A stretch of DNA of 50,507 bases from an uncultured Paracoccaceae bacterium (GCA_937883775.1 CAKZXZ010000260.1:1-50507); one strand, 5' to 3'; numbered from the stretch's first letter, positions 7,878-17,670 are shown. Translations and numbers: made by a program. Notes: generated by a model from the sequence alone, not told the origin.

Positions 7878-9312
7878 CTTGTTGGCTGATACCTAGCGGA
7901 CTAGCCGCACTAGCTACTTCTGGTCGAGCAAGAGGCTTGCTCAATTCAATGCCAAACTCTTTTGCTAAATCACCAGTTAGCTCGAGGATGTTGAGCTCAG
8001 CCGCAATTTGATTAGACGTTATCGACAATTGGCTTATCTTTGCATCTGTCAGATCCCTTTGAGCATCGAGAATGTCCGTAATTCCACTACGACCGATTGC
8101 AAATTGCTCCTGAACCGCGGATAGAGCTGCTGCGTTAAACCGGATTGAATCTGCAGCAGCCTTAGCCTCAAGAATAGCAGACTGGCGTGCAGTGAGTGCT
8201 GTCTCCAACTGGCTGAGAAGCTGGCGTTCGGCCTGTTCGATACTCCGTCTGACCACTTCAATGTCACTCTGTGCCTCTATCTCACGCGCACGCTGTGCAC
8301 CGCCTGAGAAGACTGATTGATCAACCGATAATCCGGCAAGTACTCGGCTATCCGCATTGTCACTCATCAGACCCGAGCGCACCCCGCTCATCTCAACAAA
8401 AACACCTGGATATCTTTCAGCCAAGACGACATCCCGCCGTCTTTCAGCCACAAGCAGTCTCAAACGGAGTTCTTGCATCTGGCTACTGGATGCTATGCGT
8501 TCTCGAGCGACTTCTTGAGGAATGCTTCCAGGAGAGATTGGTAGCTTTATCGGAGGCGGCGACTTTCCAACAAAGGCAGCATAAGAGGCACGCGCTCCAG
8601 AAGCAGCTGACCGTGCCCTGACGATGCGAGACTGAGCGTCGGCGAGGCGGCTTCGGGCAGAAAACAAGTCACTTTCTGGGATAACACCACTCTCAACGCG
8701 TTCTTCCGTCTGATTTAGAAAAGACTGGTGTGCATCCAAGTTTTCTTGAGCCAAAGTGACGAGCTGATTTTGCCGCCAGATTTCCAAACCGAGCATTGCA
8801 ACGGTGTTACTGAGCGAGGAAGCAAGGGACAGCATTTCAAAACGAGCTTGCGTTTCGTTTACTTCAGCAATCGCAATCCTGTTTCGTGTAGCAGAGCCAT
8901 CAAAGAGAAGCTGCCTCAAGGTCAGGCGTGCATTTGTCGATGTCATGCCGTTCTCGTTCAATAGATCCTGGTTGGCGGACAGACTTGATGTAAGCTTTGG
9001 TCGAAGATCAGTGGCCACAATGTCACGTCGCACTGATGAGTTTCGCAGTCGAGCGCGCTGTTCTGTTAAAGCTGGTAAATCTAAAACCGCATCTTTGACC
9101 GCGCGCGCGAATATACTCATATGAAAGTCATCATCGAGACTCTGAGCCTCTAATGCTGGTCGTTCGACGAGAGCGAGTTCTGGCAAGGAAATCTTGGCTG
9201 CTGCAGGCTTGTGCAGAACAGAATTTGAATCCGTCATGCAGCCAGCAAGACAAACAATCAAACAAAGGGATACGGTCTTGATTTGTACCGGTTTTGGCGC
9301 CGAGCGAAGCAT
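7852..9312 (-). CDS. TolC-like outer-membrane channel of the type I secretion system
   Basis: A 486-residue protein with a lipoprotein-type signal ending 'CLAGC' (lipidated Cys at about 25), followed by two outer-membrane efflux (OEP) repeats rich in long amphipathic helices, such as 'LLLFDGSATRNRIAIAE'-like strands and 'RDLTDAKISQL' near the end. It forms the outer-membrane exit duct of the system. It starts directly after the stop of the SapC-family gene with no gap, and overlaps the exporter gene. Its length fits the LapE/TolC class. Confidence 0.88.
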   Translation of the reverse strand: MLRSAPKPVQIKTVSLCLIVCLAGCMTDSNSVLHKPAAAKISLPELALVERPALEAQSLDDDFHMSIFARAVKDAVLDLPALTEQRARLRNSSVRRDIVATDLRPKLTSSLSANQDLLNENGMTSTNARLTLRQLLFDGSATRNRIAIAEVNETQARFEMLSLASSLSNTVAMLGLEIWRQNQLVTLAQENLDAHQSFLNQTEERVESGVIPESDLFSARSRLADAQSRIVRARSAASGARASYAAFVGKSPPPIKLPISPGSIPQEVARERIASSSQMQELRLRLLVAERRRDVVLAERYPGVFVEMSGVRSGLMSDNADSRVLAGLSVDQSVFSGGAQRAREIEAQSDIEVVRRSIEQAERQLLSQLETALTARQSAILEAKAAADSIRFNAAALSAVQEQFAIGRSGITDILDAQRDLTDAKISQLSITSNQIAAELNILELTGDLAKEFGIELSKPLARPEVASAASPLGISQQGAGRDESR

Positions 9313-10092
9313 TCAGGTACCTGACACAATTGGCATGTGGCACTGCCCTGAAACTTGATAATCGACGCCATCCCAACCGTGCGCTTGAGCAAAGTCACTT
9401 GATGACTTTGGCACCATTCCGTCATCGGTAAGACGTTCAAGATTTGAAAGCGATCCTACCTGCTTTTCAATTACATAAGAATGAATAGGCGACAGATCTC
9501 TTGTAGATACCGTGCCATTTTCGTTTCGATGACCTTCGACTCCGCTCGCGCTAAAGAAATCGTTTGCTTGGCCGGGCATGCCCGAAAGAGTTACTGAGCT
9601 CAAAACTCCCTTTCGCTGTATTTCATCCATTACTTGTGCGGTTCTCGCCACGTCCGCACGATGTCGAATTAACCGTTCGTATACCTCCCGGGTCTGCTGT
9701 GACAGATCACCATTTGCTTGGAAGAAATAAGCTCGATGCGGCTTTACTTGTTTCAAAATCATCTCACGCCTGACAAACAAAATGTCTGCCAAGGGGAATG
9801 GAGCAAGACAAAAAGTGAAATTGCGAAATGTCGTTGGAGGTCGCCCGCAAAGCCATTTACCGGTCGCTGATACGAACGCATTTTTCTTGCGCCCTAACGA
9901 AAAGAGCGCAAAGGGTAAAAGCCCAAGTCGACATCGCTGGAATACAACAGGAGCATATTCTGCGATTTCACCAAGCTCGGCGGCGCTCACATGACATCCT
10001 ATGAGCGATGCCGCGAATGAAAAGGATTGATCCTGTGACCATAGGAGGCCGTCCAGTTCTTTATCCACGCGAACAAAGTCTGCATTCAACAT
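9313..10092 (-). CDS. SapC-family protein
   Basis: A 259-residue soluble protein with the SapC pattern: an N-terminal segment with 'SFAASLIGCHVSAAELGEIAEYAPVVF' (about 24-50), then '...LLPFALFSLGRKKNAFVSATGKWL' (about 57-82) and a C-terminal helical half. The family takes its name from a Campylobacter S-layer secretion protein. In proteobacteria its members often sit next to type I secretion genes for large surface proteins, though the biochemical role is unclear. Here it lies between the adhesin gene (56-bp gap) and the TolC-like gene (adjacent), so it very likely belongs to the same operon and acts in substrate presentation. Confidence 0.8.
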   Translation of the reverse strand: MLNADFVRVDKELDGLLWSQDQSFSFAASLIGCHVSAAELGEIAEYAPVVFQRCRLGLLPFALFSLGRKKNAFVSATGKWLCGRPPTTFRNFTFCLAPFPLADILFVRREMILKQVKPHRAYFFQANGDLSQQTREVYERLIRHRADVARTAQVMDEIQRKGVLSSVTLSGMPGQANDFFSASGVEGHRNENGTVSTRDLSPIHSYVIEKQVGSLSNLERLTDDGMVPKSSSDFAQAHGWDGVDYQVSGQCHMPIVSGT

Positions 10093-10148
10093 CTCAGTGC
10101 TACCTCAAAAATACGTCAAGGGACAAAACGAAAGCCTTGCCTTCGTCG

Positions 10149-13100
10149 CTACGTATTTGCGGTCACAACTGAAAAGTCGTAGAGATTATCAGCGCTCAGA
10201 GAGGTCGCAGCCACGTCCTCAAGTATTGCGATTTGTTCGATCCGATTTTCAGGATCTACGTCTGCGTCCAAGTCCACATTGAGCAAAACTGTACCATCCG
10301 TATCATCAGACACGGCGAGCAAGACCCCTCCGCTCGCCCCTTCGATGAACGGTTCGAGTGCGTCGAAAATCATTTCAGCATCACTGGCTTCATCTCCGTC
10401 CGCCAAAGACAGATCGAGAGCCTCGCTTAGAACGATGAAACCGGTGTTTAGTGCCAGCGCGTCACCGTCAAACAGAACCTGAAACGCTTCGCCTCGCAGT
10501 GCGCCAGTTGCATTTTCATCGTCATAACTAAATGCAAGCGTGTCAGCATCCTCATGTGTGCCAGTCTTGAAATCACGGATCGTATTCGCTTCACCTGATC
10601 CGTCCGCGAACAACAAGACGAAGTCGCTCCCTCCGTCGTCATCCAGTTCGAGAACAGTATCTCCAATACTGTCTACAAAGAGATCAGAACCGTCGGTTCC
10701 GATGACTACGTCTTGATCGGCTTTGGCAATTGTAACGCTTTGTAGTTCTTCTGGGATCGCCACTGGGTTCTGTGGTCCCTCGGTGCGAGATCCACCGCGC
10801 ACAAAGTACAGATTGACCTCGTCACTTGCTCCTTCGAATACGTTATCCGACAGAGTGACACTTTCGTTCTGCACATCACCGCTTAAGCCGATAGCTTCAC
10901 CGTTGTTTTTGAAAACACTGTTTACGACTTCCAGTTCAAGTGGGTTGTCAGTTCCAATTCCAGCAGTGTTTCCGTCGAAAATGGCATCGTCGACAGACAG
11001 CGTCGCCCCTGGGTTCAGATAAATCCCGGAGGTAAGATTCACGAACGTTCCACCTGAAACGTTGATCTCACCTTCAGAACCGATTTCGTTAAGGATACCA
11101 CGGGTTGGACCCGAGGCACTTGGGCTTTCTAAGATGTTTACATCTTTTAAATTAAGCACCACATCATCACCCGCCAAATAGAAGCCGGCTCCATTAACTT
11201 GTCCAGTGACTTCCAGTGTGAGCCCAGAGACGTTGACGTCCACAGAACTGGGTTCCCCTGATGTCGGCGCCTCTTGGATGCGAATACCACCAGATAGAAC
11301 AGCACCCTCCAGTGCGGTGATAGTGATTGATGCATCTAAAACGAGCGTATCGACGTAGGTGCCTGACCCGATGAGGATATAGGCCCCCTTCCCTGCCGCA
11401 CCGATGGCTTCAGAGAGGTCCGTAAACGGGTTGATACCTGCTAAGCTGTCATCAGCATCCACCACGTTGGACCCGTTTAGAACATAGATTTCGCCCGCGC
11501 CAACAACCAATACGTTATCAGCAACGGCAAACCCATTTGCGATGTCCCACACTTCTGAAGCGAGCTTATCTTCGACGCGATCCAGCTCACCATCGTGATA
11601 TGGCCGGTCGCCAAACAGCTTACCGAATTCGTTGCGGTTATCCTCAACCAAATCCCCACTATTTTCCCGGCTTTCGATAGCTAGGCTATTCACATTTCCG
11701 AGTAGGTTGTCGTGAAGTGTCTGTTGGCGTTCCGCAAAATTGGGCTGGCCACTAACTTTGGTTTGGACGACATCAAAAATGGGATCTCCGCCATCGATCA
11801 AGTATTCAGCGTATAAGTTTCCAATATCAACAAATGCGGCGTTGACTTCAGGACTACCGTCCGGGAATGCGTCGTAATATCCTGCATCGCCATAGTTCCA
11901 GAGTAGTTTGAAAGCGGCAACCGGATCGGACTGCTCAAAAGCTTCAAACAGACTTACTGGATCGCCTGGCACCGCTTCATTGGGTTGCCCAATTGAAACG
12001 CCGGACAGATCAACCGTCGGAAGAAGTGAAGGGTTAGCATCGTCAAGTGTGTTGAAATCAAAGTCGAGGCTATAGTTTACGCCTGATGGAAGATTGATTG
12101 TAGCTCCATCGAGGTCGTCAACTGAGAGGCTGACAAAAAATTCATCATCTTGGTTTTGGCCCGGAAGACCAATGAGGGCTTCAATTTGTGTGACGTCAAT
12201 ATCGTCAATTGATCCTGCGATCACGACAACACCTTTTCCTGAGATCGTTAAACCATCTGCTTGCTCAGGTGTCAGTTGAAAGATCACCCCTTCAGCAACA
12301 ACATATGCGTCCTCGGTGAAATCAATCTCAAGCTCGAAGTCGGAAAGGTCTGTATCTGATTCAATTAATGCATCTGCGAAGACAACCTTACCATCTTCGA
12401 TGTCTTGTGCGTTGTCGGCAGCATCATTAACAGCGTCTTGATCCAGAGCCTCATTTAATGTGCCGTTCTCAATCTTACTTTTGACTTCTGTCTGGAGTGC
12501 TTGCTGAACATCAGCGACTTGGTTAGCAACATCACCGAAATCATCTTCATTTGCTTTTTGATCGACGACGTCGTTAGCGTTAGTAATCGTTTCGGCAACC
12601 ACTCCGAGGTCACTGTTAGAGGTAGCCCCGTCAAGAGCCTCGGTGAGCACTTCTTGAATTTTATCCAAGTTATTCAGCGGGTTTGGATCCCCCACGTCCG
12701 TTCGATTTATCTCGGCGACAAGCGCGTCAACCACAGCATCCTCAGACGCTCCGGCTGCAGTACCCAAAGAAATCAAATTGACGATCTTGACCCCTGCCGC
12801 AAAAAGCTGGCTGTTTTCGCTTGCAATTGGATCCACGTTGAGAACGTCCACATCACTCGAAATCCCTAGTATGTTGCTGACTTTCGCAGTTGCGGCCTCG
12901 ACGGAGGTCACACCATCATCGGTCAATTCCTGGATCAATGTCGTGATAGGAGAAACAATAGAAGAGCCAGCGGGCGCCTTAAGCGTTCCTGTGAACGCGA
13001 GCCCGGTCGAGATGTCAGTACCACCTGACGATATGATCGGGCCGGACCCTTCGCCGCTCAACTCAAAAGCACCGTTGTCATCGGTTCTCGTTGATACTTC

Positions 13101-13811
13101 ACCATTGTCGAGGACGCCGTTTTCATTATCATCCCGAAACACAAGCGCATTGCGGATGTAACCATCAACAACGAAGCCCGTCGTGGTTGGCGCAGTCGCA
13201 GATCCACCACCTCCTGAGGACGAATCGCCACCTGACCCATCGGAAGAGCCTCCGCCAGATCCGCCACCACCTGCAGCACCCAAACCAGCAAGGGCAAGGC
13301 CACCCGCAGCAACCACCCCCATCGCTCCGGTCGACGCGATAGCGATTGAAGAAAGCGCTTCTGCTTCCACCAGGATTTGACCTTCCGCCGTGACAAGATA
13401 CTCGCCGTCCGGAACAAGAATTGTTTCGCCGTCATTCAGAGTGATTAGGAGACTGCCATCCGTTTGGAAAACTACGTCCGCGACCGCACCAACATCTGAA
13501 AGATTAACAAACCCGTCATCTTGTGCCTGCGCTTCTGCTGCAAAGAGAGGTACAATCAAGGAGCTAAGAAGCACACCAGAAGCGGCCCGCTTACCCTGAT
13601 CTTTCGCCCATTTCCTCAGAAACTTTGCACGCAAAGATGCTTTTGTCGGAATTTCTATCTTCTGGATGTTTTCTTGCTTTGCGAGCCTCTGTTGAAGCTC
13701 CGGCTGCGTTATGACTTGAGTGCAAGGCAGCAAATGACCATTTACTACGGCACTTGAGAGTTGTCCCTTTGACCTTTGATTACGTGCTTCCGACAACAAG
13801 AACTCTGACAT
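10149..13811 (-). CDS. Large type I-secreted adhesin-like surface protein
   Basis: A 1220-residue acidic protein. It has a basic N-terminus (1-75), a hydrophobic segment ending in 'AAEAQAQ' (about 77-97), a short beta module 'VFQTDGSLLITLNDGETILVPDGEYLV' (about 113-140), a second hydrophobic stretch (154-180) and a Gly/Ser linker (181-204). A calcium-loop-like module follows ('DDNENGVLDNGE', about 227-238), leading into the 'GGTDISTGLAFTGTLKAPAG' segment common in BapA-like proteins. Residues about 820-1005 look like a right-handed beta-helix (recurrent Asn/Gly turns). About 1032-1070 is a single RTX-like patch ('GTDGSDLFVDS'), and the C-terminus resembles a type I signal. The N-terminal hydrophobic part recalls retention modules of LapA-type adhesins. 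It is first gene of the secretion operon, so it is the likely substrate, for attachment or biofilm. Confidence 0.82.
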   Translation of the reverse strand: MSEFLLSEARNQRSKGQLSSAVVNGHLLPCTQVITQPELQQRLAKQENIQKIEIPTKASLRAKFLRKWAKDQGKRAASGVLLSSLIVPLFAAEAQAQDDGFVNLSDVGAVADVVFQTDGSLLITLNDGETILVPDGEYLVTAEGQILVEAEALSSIAIASTGAMGVVAAGGLALAGLGAAGGGGSGGGSSDGSGGDSSSGGGGSATAPTTTGFVVDGYIRNALVFRDDNENGVLDNGEVSTRTDDNGAFELSGEGSGPIISSGGTDISTGLAFTGTLKAPAGSSIVSPITTLIQELTDDGVTSVEAATAKVSNILGISSDVDVLNVDPIASENSQLFAAGVKIVNLISLGTAAGASEDAVVDALVAEINRTDVGDPNPLNNLDKIQEVLTEALDGATSNSDLGVVAETITNANDVVDQKANEDDFGDVANQVADVQQALQTEVKSKIENGTLNEALDQDAVNDAADNAQDIEDGKVVFADALIESDTDLSDFELEIDFTEDAYVVAEGVIFQLTPEQADGLTISGKGVVVIAGSIDDIDVTQIEALIGLPGQNQDDEFFVSLSVDDLDGATINLPSGVNYSLDFDFNTLDDANPSLLPTVDLSGVSIGQPNEAVPGDPVSLFEAFEQSDPVAAFKLLWNYGDAGYYDAFPDGSPEVNAAFVDIGNLYAEYLIDGGDPIFDVVQTKVSGQPNFAERQQTLHDNLLGNVNSLAIESRENSGDLVEDNRNEFGKLFGDRPYHDGELDRVEDKLASEVWDIANGFAVADNVLVVGAGEIYVLNGSNVVDADDSLAGINPFTDLSEAIGAAGKGAYILIGSGTYVDTLVLDASITITALEGAVLSGGIRIQEAPTSGEPSSVDVNVSGLTLEVTGQVNGAGFYLAGDDVVLNLKDVNILESPSASGPTRGILNEIGSEGEINVSGGTFVNLTSGIYLNPGATLSVDDAIFDGNTAGIGTDNPLELEVVNSVFKNNGEAIGLSGDVQNESVTLSDNVFEGASDEVNLYFVRGGSRTEGPQNPVAIPEELQSVTIAKADQDVVIGTDGSDLFVDSIGDTVLELDDDGGSDFVLLFADGSGEANTIRDFKTGTHEDADTLAFSYDDENATGALRGEAFQVLFDGDALALNTGFIVLSEALDLSLADGDEASDAEMIFDALEPFIEGASGGVLLAVSDDTDGTVLLNVDLDADVDPENRIEQIAILEDVAATSLSADNLYDFSVVTANT

Positions 13812-13984
13812 TGGTAAATCTCCGTTCGATCTTTATTTTTATCATACTGACTATTTTTTACAGAATAAAGTCAACAAAAATAAACAATAAAAAATCAATT
13901 CGTTTATTTTGAGATATATGCGCGGCTTTTACCTCTCTGTCTCTGCTTTTTTGCTTAGCAGACGTCGGTAGAGCGATGCGCAGT
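13812..13984 (-). promoter_or_regulatory. AT-rich promoter region of the adhesin operon
   Basis: The bases just upstream of the adhesin start are extremely AT-rich (about 13835-13920, with repeated AAAAAT/TTTATT runs) compared with everything around. Such DNA is typical of a curved or silenced promoter of a horizontally acquired surface-protein gene. No single -10/-35 pair stands out clearly enough to name. Confidence 0.4.
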
Positions 13985-14623
13985 TTACACTTCCGAGCGG
14001 ACGGACGTGGCCGTTCTAATTCGGCGGCGGATACGGAAGAAGAGCGCCAGCGCGGCTAAGACCGCGAACGCGCCAGCTACATCGCCCAAGAGAAATAGAA
14101 AGACGAATAGTACCAACTCGGTCAGGATTACGTCATCACGGCCAATGAATGAAAAACAAGAGCCCGCCGCGAAGGACGAAAGAATGACGATCACAACCAG
14201 AGATCTCCACGTCCTTAAAGACCGATACTTTGCACCTGCAACGACGCTCAATAAGATCAGACAATTCCGAATAATTGGAGCAGACAACAAATAAACAGAA
14301 AGCTTCAGAAGGATGGCAGCATCAATCTGCGCACCCATTATGAAGGGCTGCAGGGTAGCCGTTGGGAATATGTATATGACAGCCCACCAGCCATGCATCC
14401 AAGCTGCTATTGCCTTTACTACAGCTGGCAAGAAAAGTAGTATCGGAACAATAGAGATTGCATCATTAAAGTTGTCCCCGACGAGAGCCGTTTGTACGGG
14501 ATAAATCACGTACCAAGTCAGTATTACTGCTACGCCATGCAGAAGGCTAAATTCCAAAGTTCTTCGTAAATGACCCCTATTGGCGCACCACCAATAGGCG
14601 CATCCAAATCCTGAAAAATTCAT
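13985..14623 (-). CDS. Integral membrane protein, MASE-like, function unknown
   Basis: A 212-residue protein with about six hydrophobic helices, from 'LLHGVAVILTWYVIYPVQ' to 'LVLFVFLFLLGDVAGAFAVLAALALFF'. The segment 'IVPILLFLPAVVKAIAAWMHGWWAV' recalls the sensor-membrane domains of the MASE1 group, but no output domain (GGDEF, kinase) is attached. It lies upstream of the adhesin on the same strand, across an AT-rich gap of about 170 bases. A role in sensing for the adhesin locus is conceivable only from position. Confidence 0.5.
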   Translation of the reverse strand: MNFSGFGCAYWWCANRGHLRRTLEFSLLHGVAVILTWYVIYPVQTALVGDNFNDAISIVPILLFLPAVVKAIAAWMHGWWAVIYIFPTATLQPFIMGAQIDAAILLKLSVYLLSAPIIRNCLILLSVVAGAKYRSLRTWRSLVVIVILSSFAAGSCFSFIGRDDVILTELVLFVFLFLLGDVAGAFAVLAALALFFRIRRRIRTATSVRSEV

Positions 14624-15163
14624 TCCCCGTCTCCAGATTTTTTTAAGTCATTTTGATAAAGTTTTACAAGCTCTACAAGCGATCCGCAAGTATGCGCGAG
14701 CAAGCGCCTTCGGAATACTGTCGATCCAACCTGGACATGGCAACTGCAAACAAATGATAGAAAATGAAATGTTTTCAGCAAAAATATGAATAGTATATGA
14801 TTTTATTGCGGCTATAGGCAGCCAATCTGCCATGTAATTGCCCAAATGCAGTGCCAGCTATTCTTGTGCCGTCAACTGTATTTGTTCTCAAGTTGCGCGT
14901 GACAACGGATTGCGATAACGAGACGCAGGCTTTAGGTCGAGAAAAAATCCTCAATATGCATTATTTTTCAGTAATGTCCACCGTAGCTTTGGATTTAAGA
15001 TCAACAGCAGGCTCGCTAGACAAAGCATCAGCGTATGGTCAACCTGATCTCGTCTGAGACACTGAAGTTTGCTAGCTCGACGTCAAGAAAGATGTGCGAT
15101 AGTGCGAATTGAAAGACCAACATGTTCGCCCCATTCTCCCAACAGCCATAATCGGTGCGGATA
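14624..15163. other. Gene-free stretch between membrane-protein gene and rhomboid pseudogene
   Basis: About 540 bases with only short, unconvincing reading frames on both strands. Composition shifts from AT-rich (left) to mixed (right). No RNA, repeat or terminator could be recognised. It may be the decayed remainder of a gene. Confidence 0.35.
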
Positions 15164-15760
15164 ATGCTGCTTGTTTGCGCGTTCTTAGAGTTTGTCGTGA
15201 TTGTCAGCATGCCGTTTGACGCCGGGAACAGCATGCGCATATTTTTGATGGCTGTGGGCGGCTCTTGGCCCAACCTTATGAAAGGAACGACACAGATATT
15301 TGCCGGACAGCCAGTTTTGATGTTCGCAACCTAGGCATTGATGCATGGAGGGGTTTTGCACCTGGTCAAGAATATCGTGGGGCTTTTGTGGTTGAGACCA
15401 ATTATCATTAACCGATTAGGCACATCCGCGTTTTGGTACATTGCGGCGCTGTCATACTTGGGCGCGAGTGGGCTTTTCGCGCTCCTCTCCGTAACTGGTG
15501 GACCAGCGATGGGCGCGTCAGGTGTCCTCTTCGGTTTTCTATGCACAGTGGCGACTTGGGAAATTTGGGACAGAAACGCCCGCCGCGAGAGCCTTGTTCT
15601 GCTTGAGCAACACGAAGCTCCACTCTTTTCAATCAATGTTGCGCTCACGCTATCAAGCTCTGCCGCAATCGCTTGGCAGGCGCATTTGGGCGGATTTCTT
15701 GCAAGTTTCCTGTGCGGTCTGATCATGTGGCGTCGCACTTATTCATCACGTTGGACATAA
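15164..15760 (+). pseudogene. Rhomboid intramembrane serine protease, broken by one in-frame TAG
   Basis: Reading from ATG 15164 gives a full six-helix rhomboid of about 198 residues: a first helix 'MLLVCAFLEFVVIVSMPF', a loop with 'FAGQPVLMFAT', then 'ALMHGGVLHLVKN' (the helix-2 His/Asn motif), 'GASGVLFGF' (catalytic Ser) and 'AHLGGF' (catalytic His). Codon 57 (15332-15334) is TAG, probably from TGG or TAT/TAC. All downstream motifs are intact and in frame, so this is a single recent lesion. The part after the stop lacks helix 1 and should not fold. Stop read-through or a sequencing error cannot be excluded. The next gene follows 16 bp later. Confidence 0.82.
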
Positions 15761-15776
15761 CCCGGAGGATCGCGCT

Positions 15777-16109
15777 ATGCGCCTTGCCATCATCCCACTT
15801 ATCGCAAGCGCGATCTTTCACGTAATCGGCTTCGCCCTTGCCGGGTTTGCGACGACAAGCCTGTTTCTACTGTTCCCAGCCGCGCTTTATAGTGTTCTAC
15901 CCATCGGCCTTTGGCGGGGGACGACGTGGGTAGCATTGGTGACGCTCATCTGCATGGTCGGGGGCAGCATCGGCACAGTAATTGAGTTCACCGGACCGCT
16001 CATCGCGCCCGCACCGTTTTTGATCGGGATCATACTTGCAGACCTTGTTACCGCAGCACTTCTGATCCTGGCATTTGCTCAGTCGCGCAGGATAACAAAC
16101 GCGCGCTAA
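15777..16109 (+). CDS. Small four-helix membrane protein, unknown
   Basis: A 110-residue protein made almost entirely of hydrophobic helices (about 3-25, 27-45, 51-72 and 78-102) with a basic tail. A good ribosome-binding site, GGAGG, lies 8 bases before the ATG. It follows the rhomboid pseudogene closely and probably formed an operon with it. No family is recognised. Confidence 0.6.
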   Translation: MRLAIIPLIASAIFHVIGFALAGFATTSLFLLFPAALYSVLPIGLWRGTTWVALVTLICMVGGSIGTVIEFTGPLIAPAPFLIGIILADLVTAALLILAFAQSRRITNAR

Positions 16110-16573
16110 GGGGTTCCGGTTCGTTAATTCTGCTATGCCGCAACGACCACTCCGCGAGGGCTTTCATTTCAAGCATCTCGCCCCTCACCGAACACTTTCG
16201 ACGCAGCATCAGCGCACTCACTCACGGGCCAAAGCCGACCTTGGGCGCACGTTCGGGATGCTGCAGTCGCAGCCAGCTTAACAGTCATTCGCTGCGATAG
16301 CGATATCTCGAGCGCTACGAATGGGGAAGGTGCGGACAAAGCGGCCAATAGCTTTGCAACGAGCAATGATCGGTTTGGTCGCGGAAGCAGCCGTTTTCTA
16401 TTATCATTTAGGCATGTTACTGAGCGCCATGGCATTGGCACTGAACCACGTAAATCATTTCACCCATTTTGCATGGGGTAGAAAGGCGTGCGCGGCATAG
16501 GCTGACACCTTTCCATATGACCCCACCGATTGGAGTGGGGTTGCCGCTCCTTCGGCAAACTAAGGAGCAAAGT
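16110..16573. other. Gene-free stretch with a diverged dispersed repeat
   Basis: About 460 bases between the small membrane protein and the first acetyltransferase. It holds a diverged copy (16259-16291) of the intergenic double-hairpin repeat found three more times in the island. The rest is GC-rich with frames on both strands that show no protein-like pattern. The SD TAAGGAG at 16561 belongs to the acetyltransferase. Confidence 0.45.
16259..16291 (+). repeat. Dispersed intergenic repeat, diverged copy
   Basis: Starts TGCTGC and ends CATTCG like the copy at 29753-29785, with about 25 of 33 positions the same. The first palindrome core CGCAGCC is kept while the second hairpin has decayed. 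Confidence 0.5.
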
Positions 16574-17149
16574 ATGACAACAAACAAAATGAATGATGAC
16601 GCTAGCGAGGTAACCGAGAAGGGGTTAGCTACTGACATCTTCATCAGAGCAGTTGAACCGGAAGATGCGCCTGGCGTTGCGGCTTTGATGAACCTTCCCG
16701 GTTATCGTTGGGGCACGATGCGGCTGCCCTATCAGAGTATCGACACCACACGTCAAAAGATGTCTACAAGCGGACCGAATTTCGTATGCCTTGTGGCCAC
16801 CTCGAACGACGAGATCGTCGGCATGGCCTCTCTAACGCGCTTTGAGGGGCGCAGGTCACATGTCGGTGCCGTGGGCATGGGCGTTCACGATCTTTACGTC
16901 GGAAAGGGACTTGGAACGCGTTTGTTGACGTCATTGCTTGAGGTGGCCGACGATTGGTGGGCGTTGCGCAGGATTGAATTGACCGTGAATGCGGACAACG
17001 CTCGCGCTATTAGTCTCTACGAACGCATGGGGTTTGACCGAGAAGGTGTCTTGCGAGATTATGAGTTGCGCGGGGGTAAGTTCATTGATGCCGTCAGTAT
17101 GGCACGCTTGGCGAACAAGCCTCGGGTCGGAAAGAGAAGTGAGACATGA
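16574..17149 (+). CDS. GNAT-family N-acetyltransferase
   Basis: A 191-residue acetyltransferase that should transfer an acetyl group from acetyl-CoA to an amino group of an unknown substrate. The acetyl-CoA motif is 'HDLYVGKGLGTRLLTSLL' (about 115-132), followed by 'IELTVNADNARAISLYERMGF', the classic end of the domain. The ATG at 16574 is chosen because TAAGGAG lies 7 bases upstream; the frame itself is open further back. It overlaps the next gene by four bases (ATGA), so the two acetyltransferases form an operon. Confidence 0.85.
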   Translation: MTTNKMNDDASEVTEKGLATDIFIRAVEPEDAPGVAALMNLPGYRWGTMRLPYQSIDTTRQKMSTSGPNFVCLVATSNDEIVGMASLTRFEGRRSHVGAVGMGVHDLYVGKGLGTRLLTSLLEVADDWWALRRIELTVNADNARAISLYERMGFDREGVLRDYELRGGKFIDAVSMARLANKPRVGKRSET

Positions 17150-17670
17150 TCGACACCGACCGCCTGACCTTAAGGCCGTTTCGCGATGATGATCTTCCTC
17201 GAGTCAAAGCAACCCTCGGCGATCCCAAGATTATGGCTTTCAGCGACAATGGTCCGCTTGATCATACGGCTTGCTGCGAATGGTTGAATCGGGCGAAGCA
17301 AACCACCACAGATCACGAGCTACCACTCATGCTGGCCATCTGCTTGAAATCGGACGGGCAGTTGATTGGGTACGTTTCACTCGCAAACTATCCTCACCGC
17401 GTGAGCGACGGTGAAGCAGAGCTCGGTTTCCGTTTGGCCTATAGTCGCAGGGGACACGGGATTGCGACCGAGGCCGCACTGGCCATGGTCGCGCACGCAA
17501 CATGCCTGTCCAATACCCAACGTATCGTGGCCATAGTCGATCCAAACAACCGACAATCAGTGCGCGTGTTGCAGAAGGTCGGCATGACTTATGAAAGGGA
17601 CGTCATGTTCGAAGGCTACGACTATCCCGACCATAAGTTTGGCCTGGAGCTGGCCGCAGCAGCGCATTGA
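17146..17670 (+). CDS. GNAT acetyltransferase, RimJ/RimL-like
   Basis: A 174-residue protein of the GNAT_3 group: 'TDRLTLRPFRDDDLP' at the start, 'GEAELGFRLAYSRRGHGIATEAALAMV' (acetyl-CoA loop, about 85-111) and 'VDPNNRQSVRVLQKVGMTYE' near the end. Relatives acetylate protein N-termini, small amines or antibiotics; the substrate here is unknown. It starts in the stop codon of the preceding acetyltransferase and its stop abuts the end of the oppositely directed DUF1289 gene (17671). Confidence 0.85.
   Translation: MIDTDRLTLRPFRDDDLPRVKATLGDPKIMAFSDNGPLDHTACCEWLNRAKQTTTDHELPLMLAICLKSDGQLIGYVSLANYPHRVSDGEAELGFRLAYSRRGHGIATEAALAMVAHATCLSNTQRIVAIVDPNNRQSVRVLQKVGMTYERDVMFEGYDYPDHKFGLELAAAAH

Noticed and set aside
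10149-13811. Classic multi-repeat RTX toxin
   Set aside because: Only one RTX-like patch is visible, there is no nonapeptide array and no acyltransferase gene, so adhesin-like is the better description.
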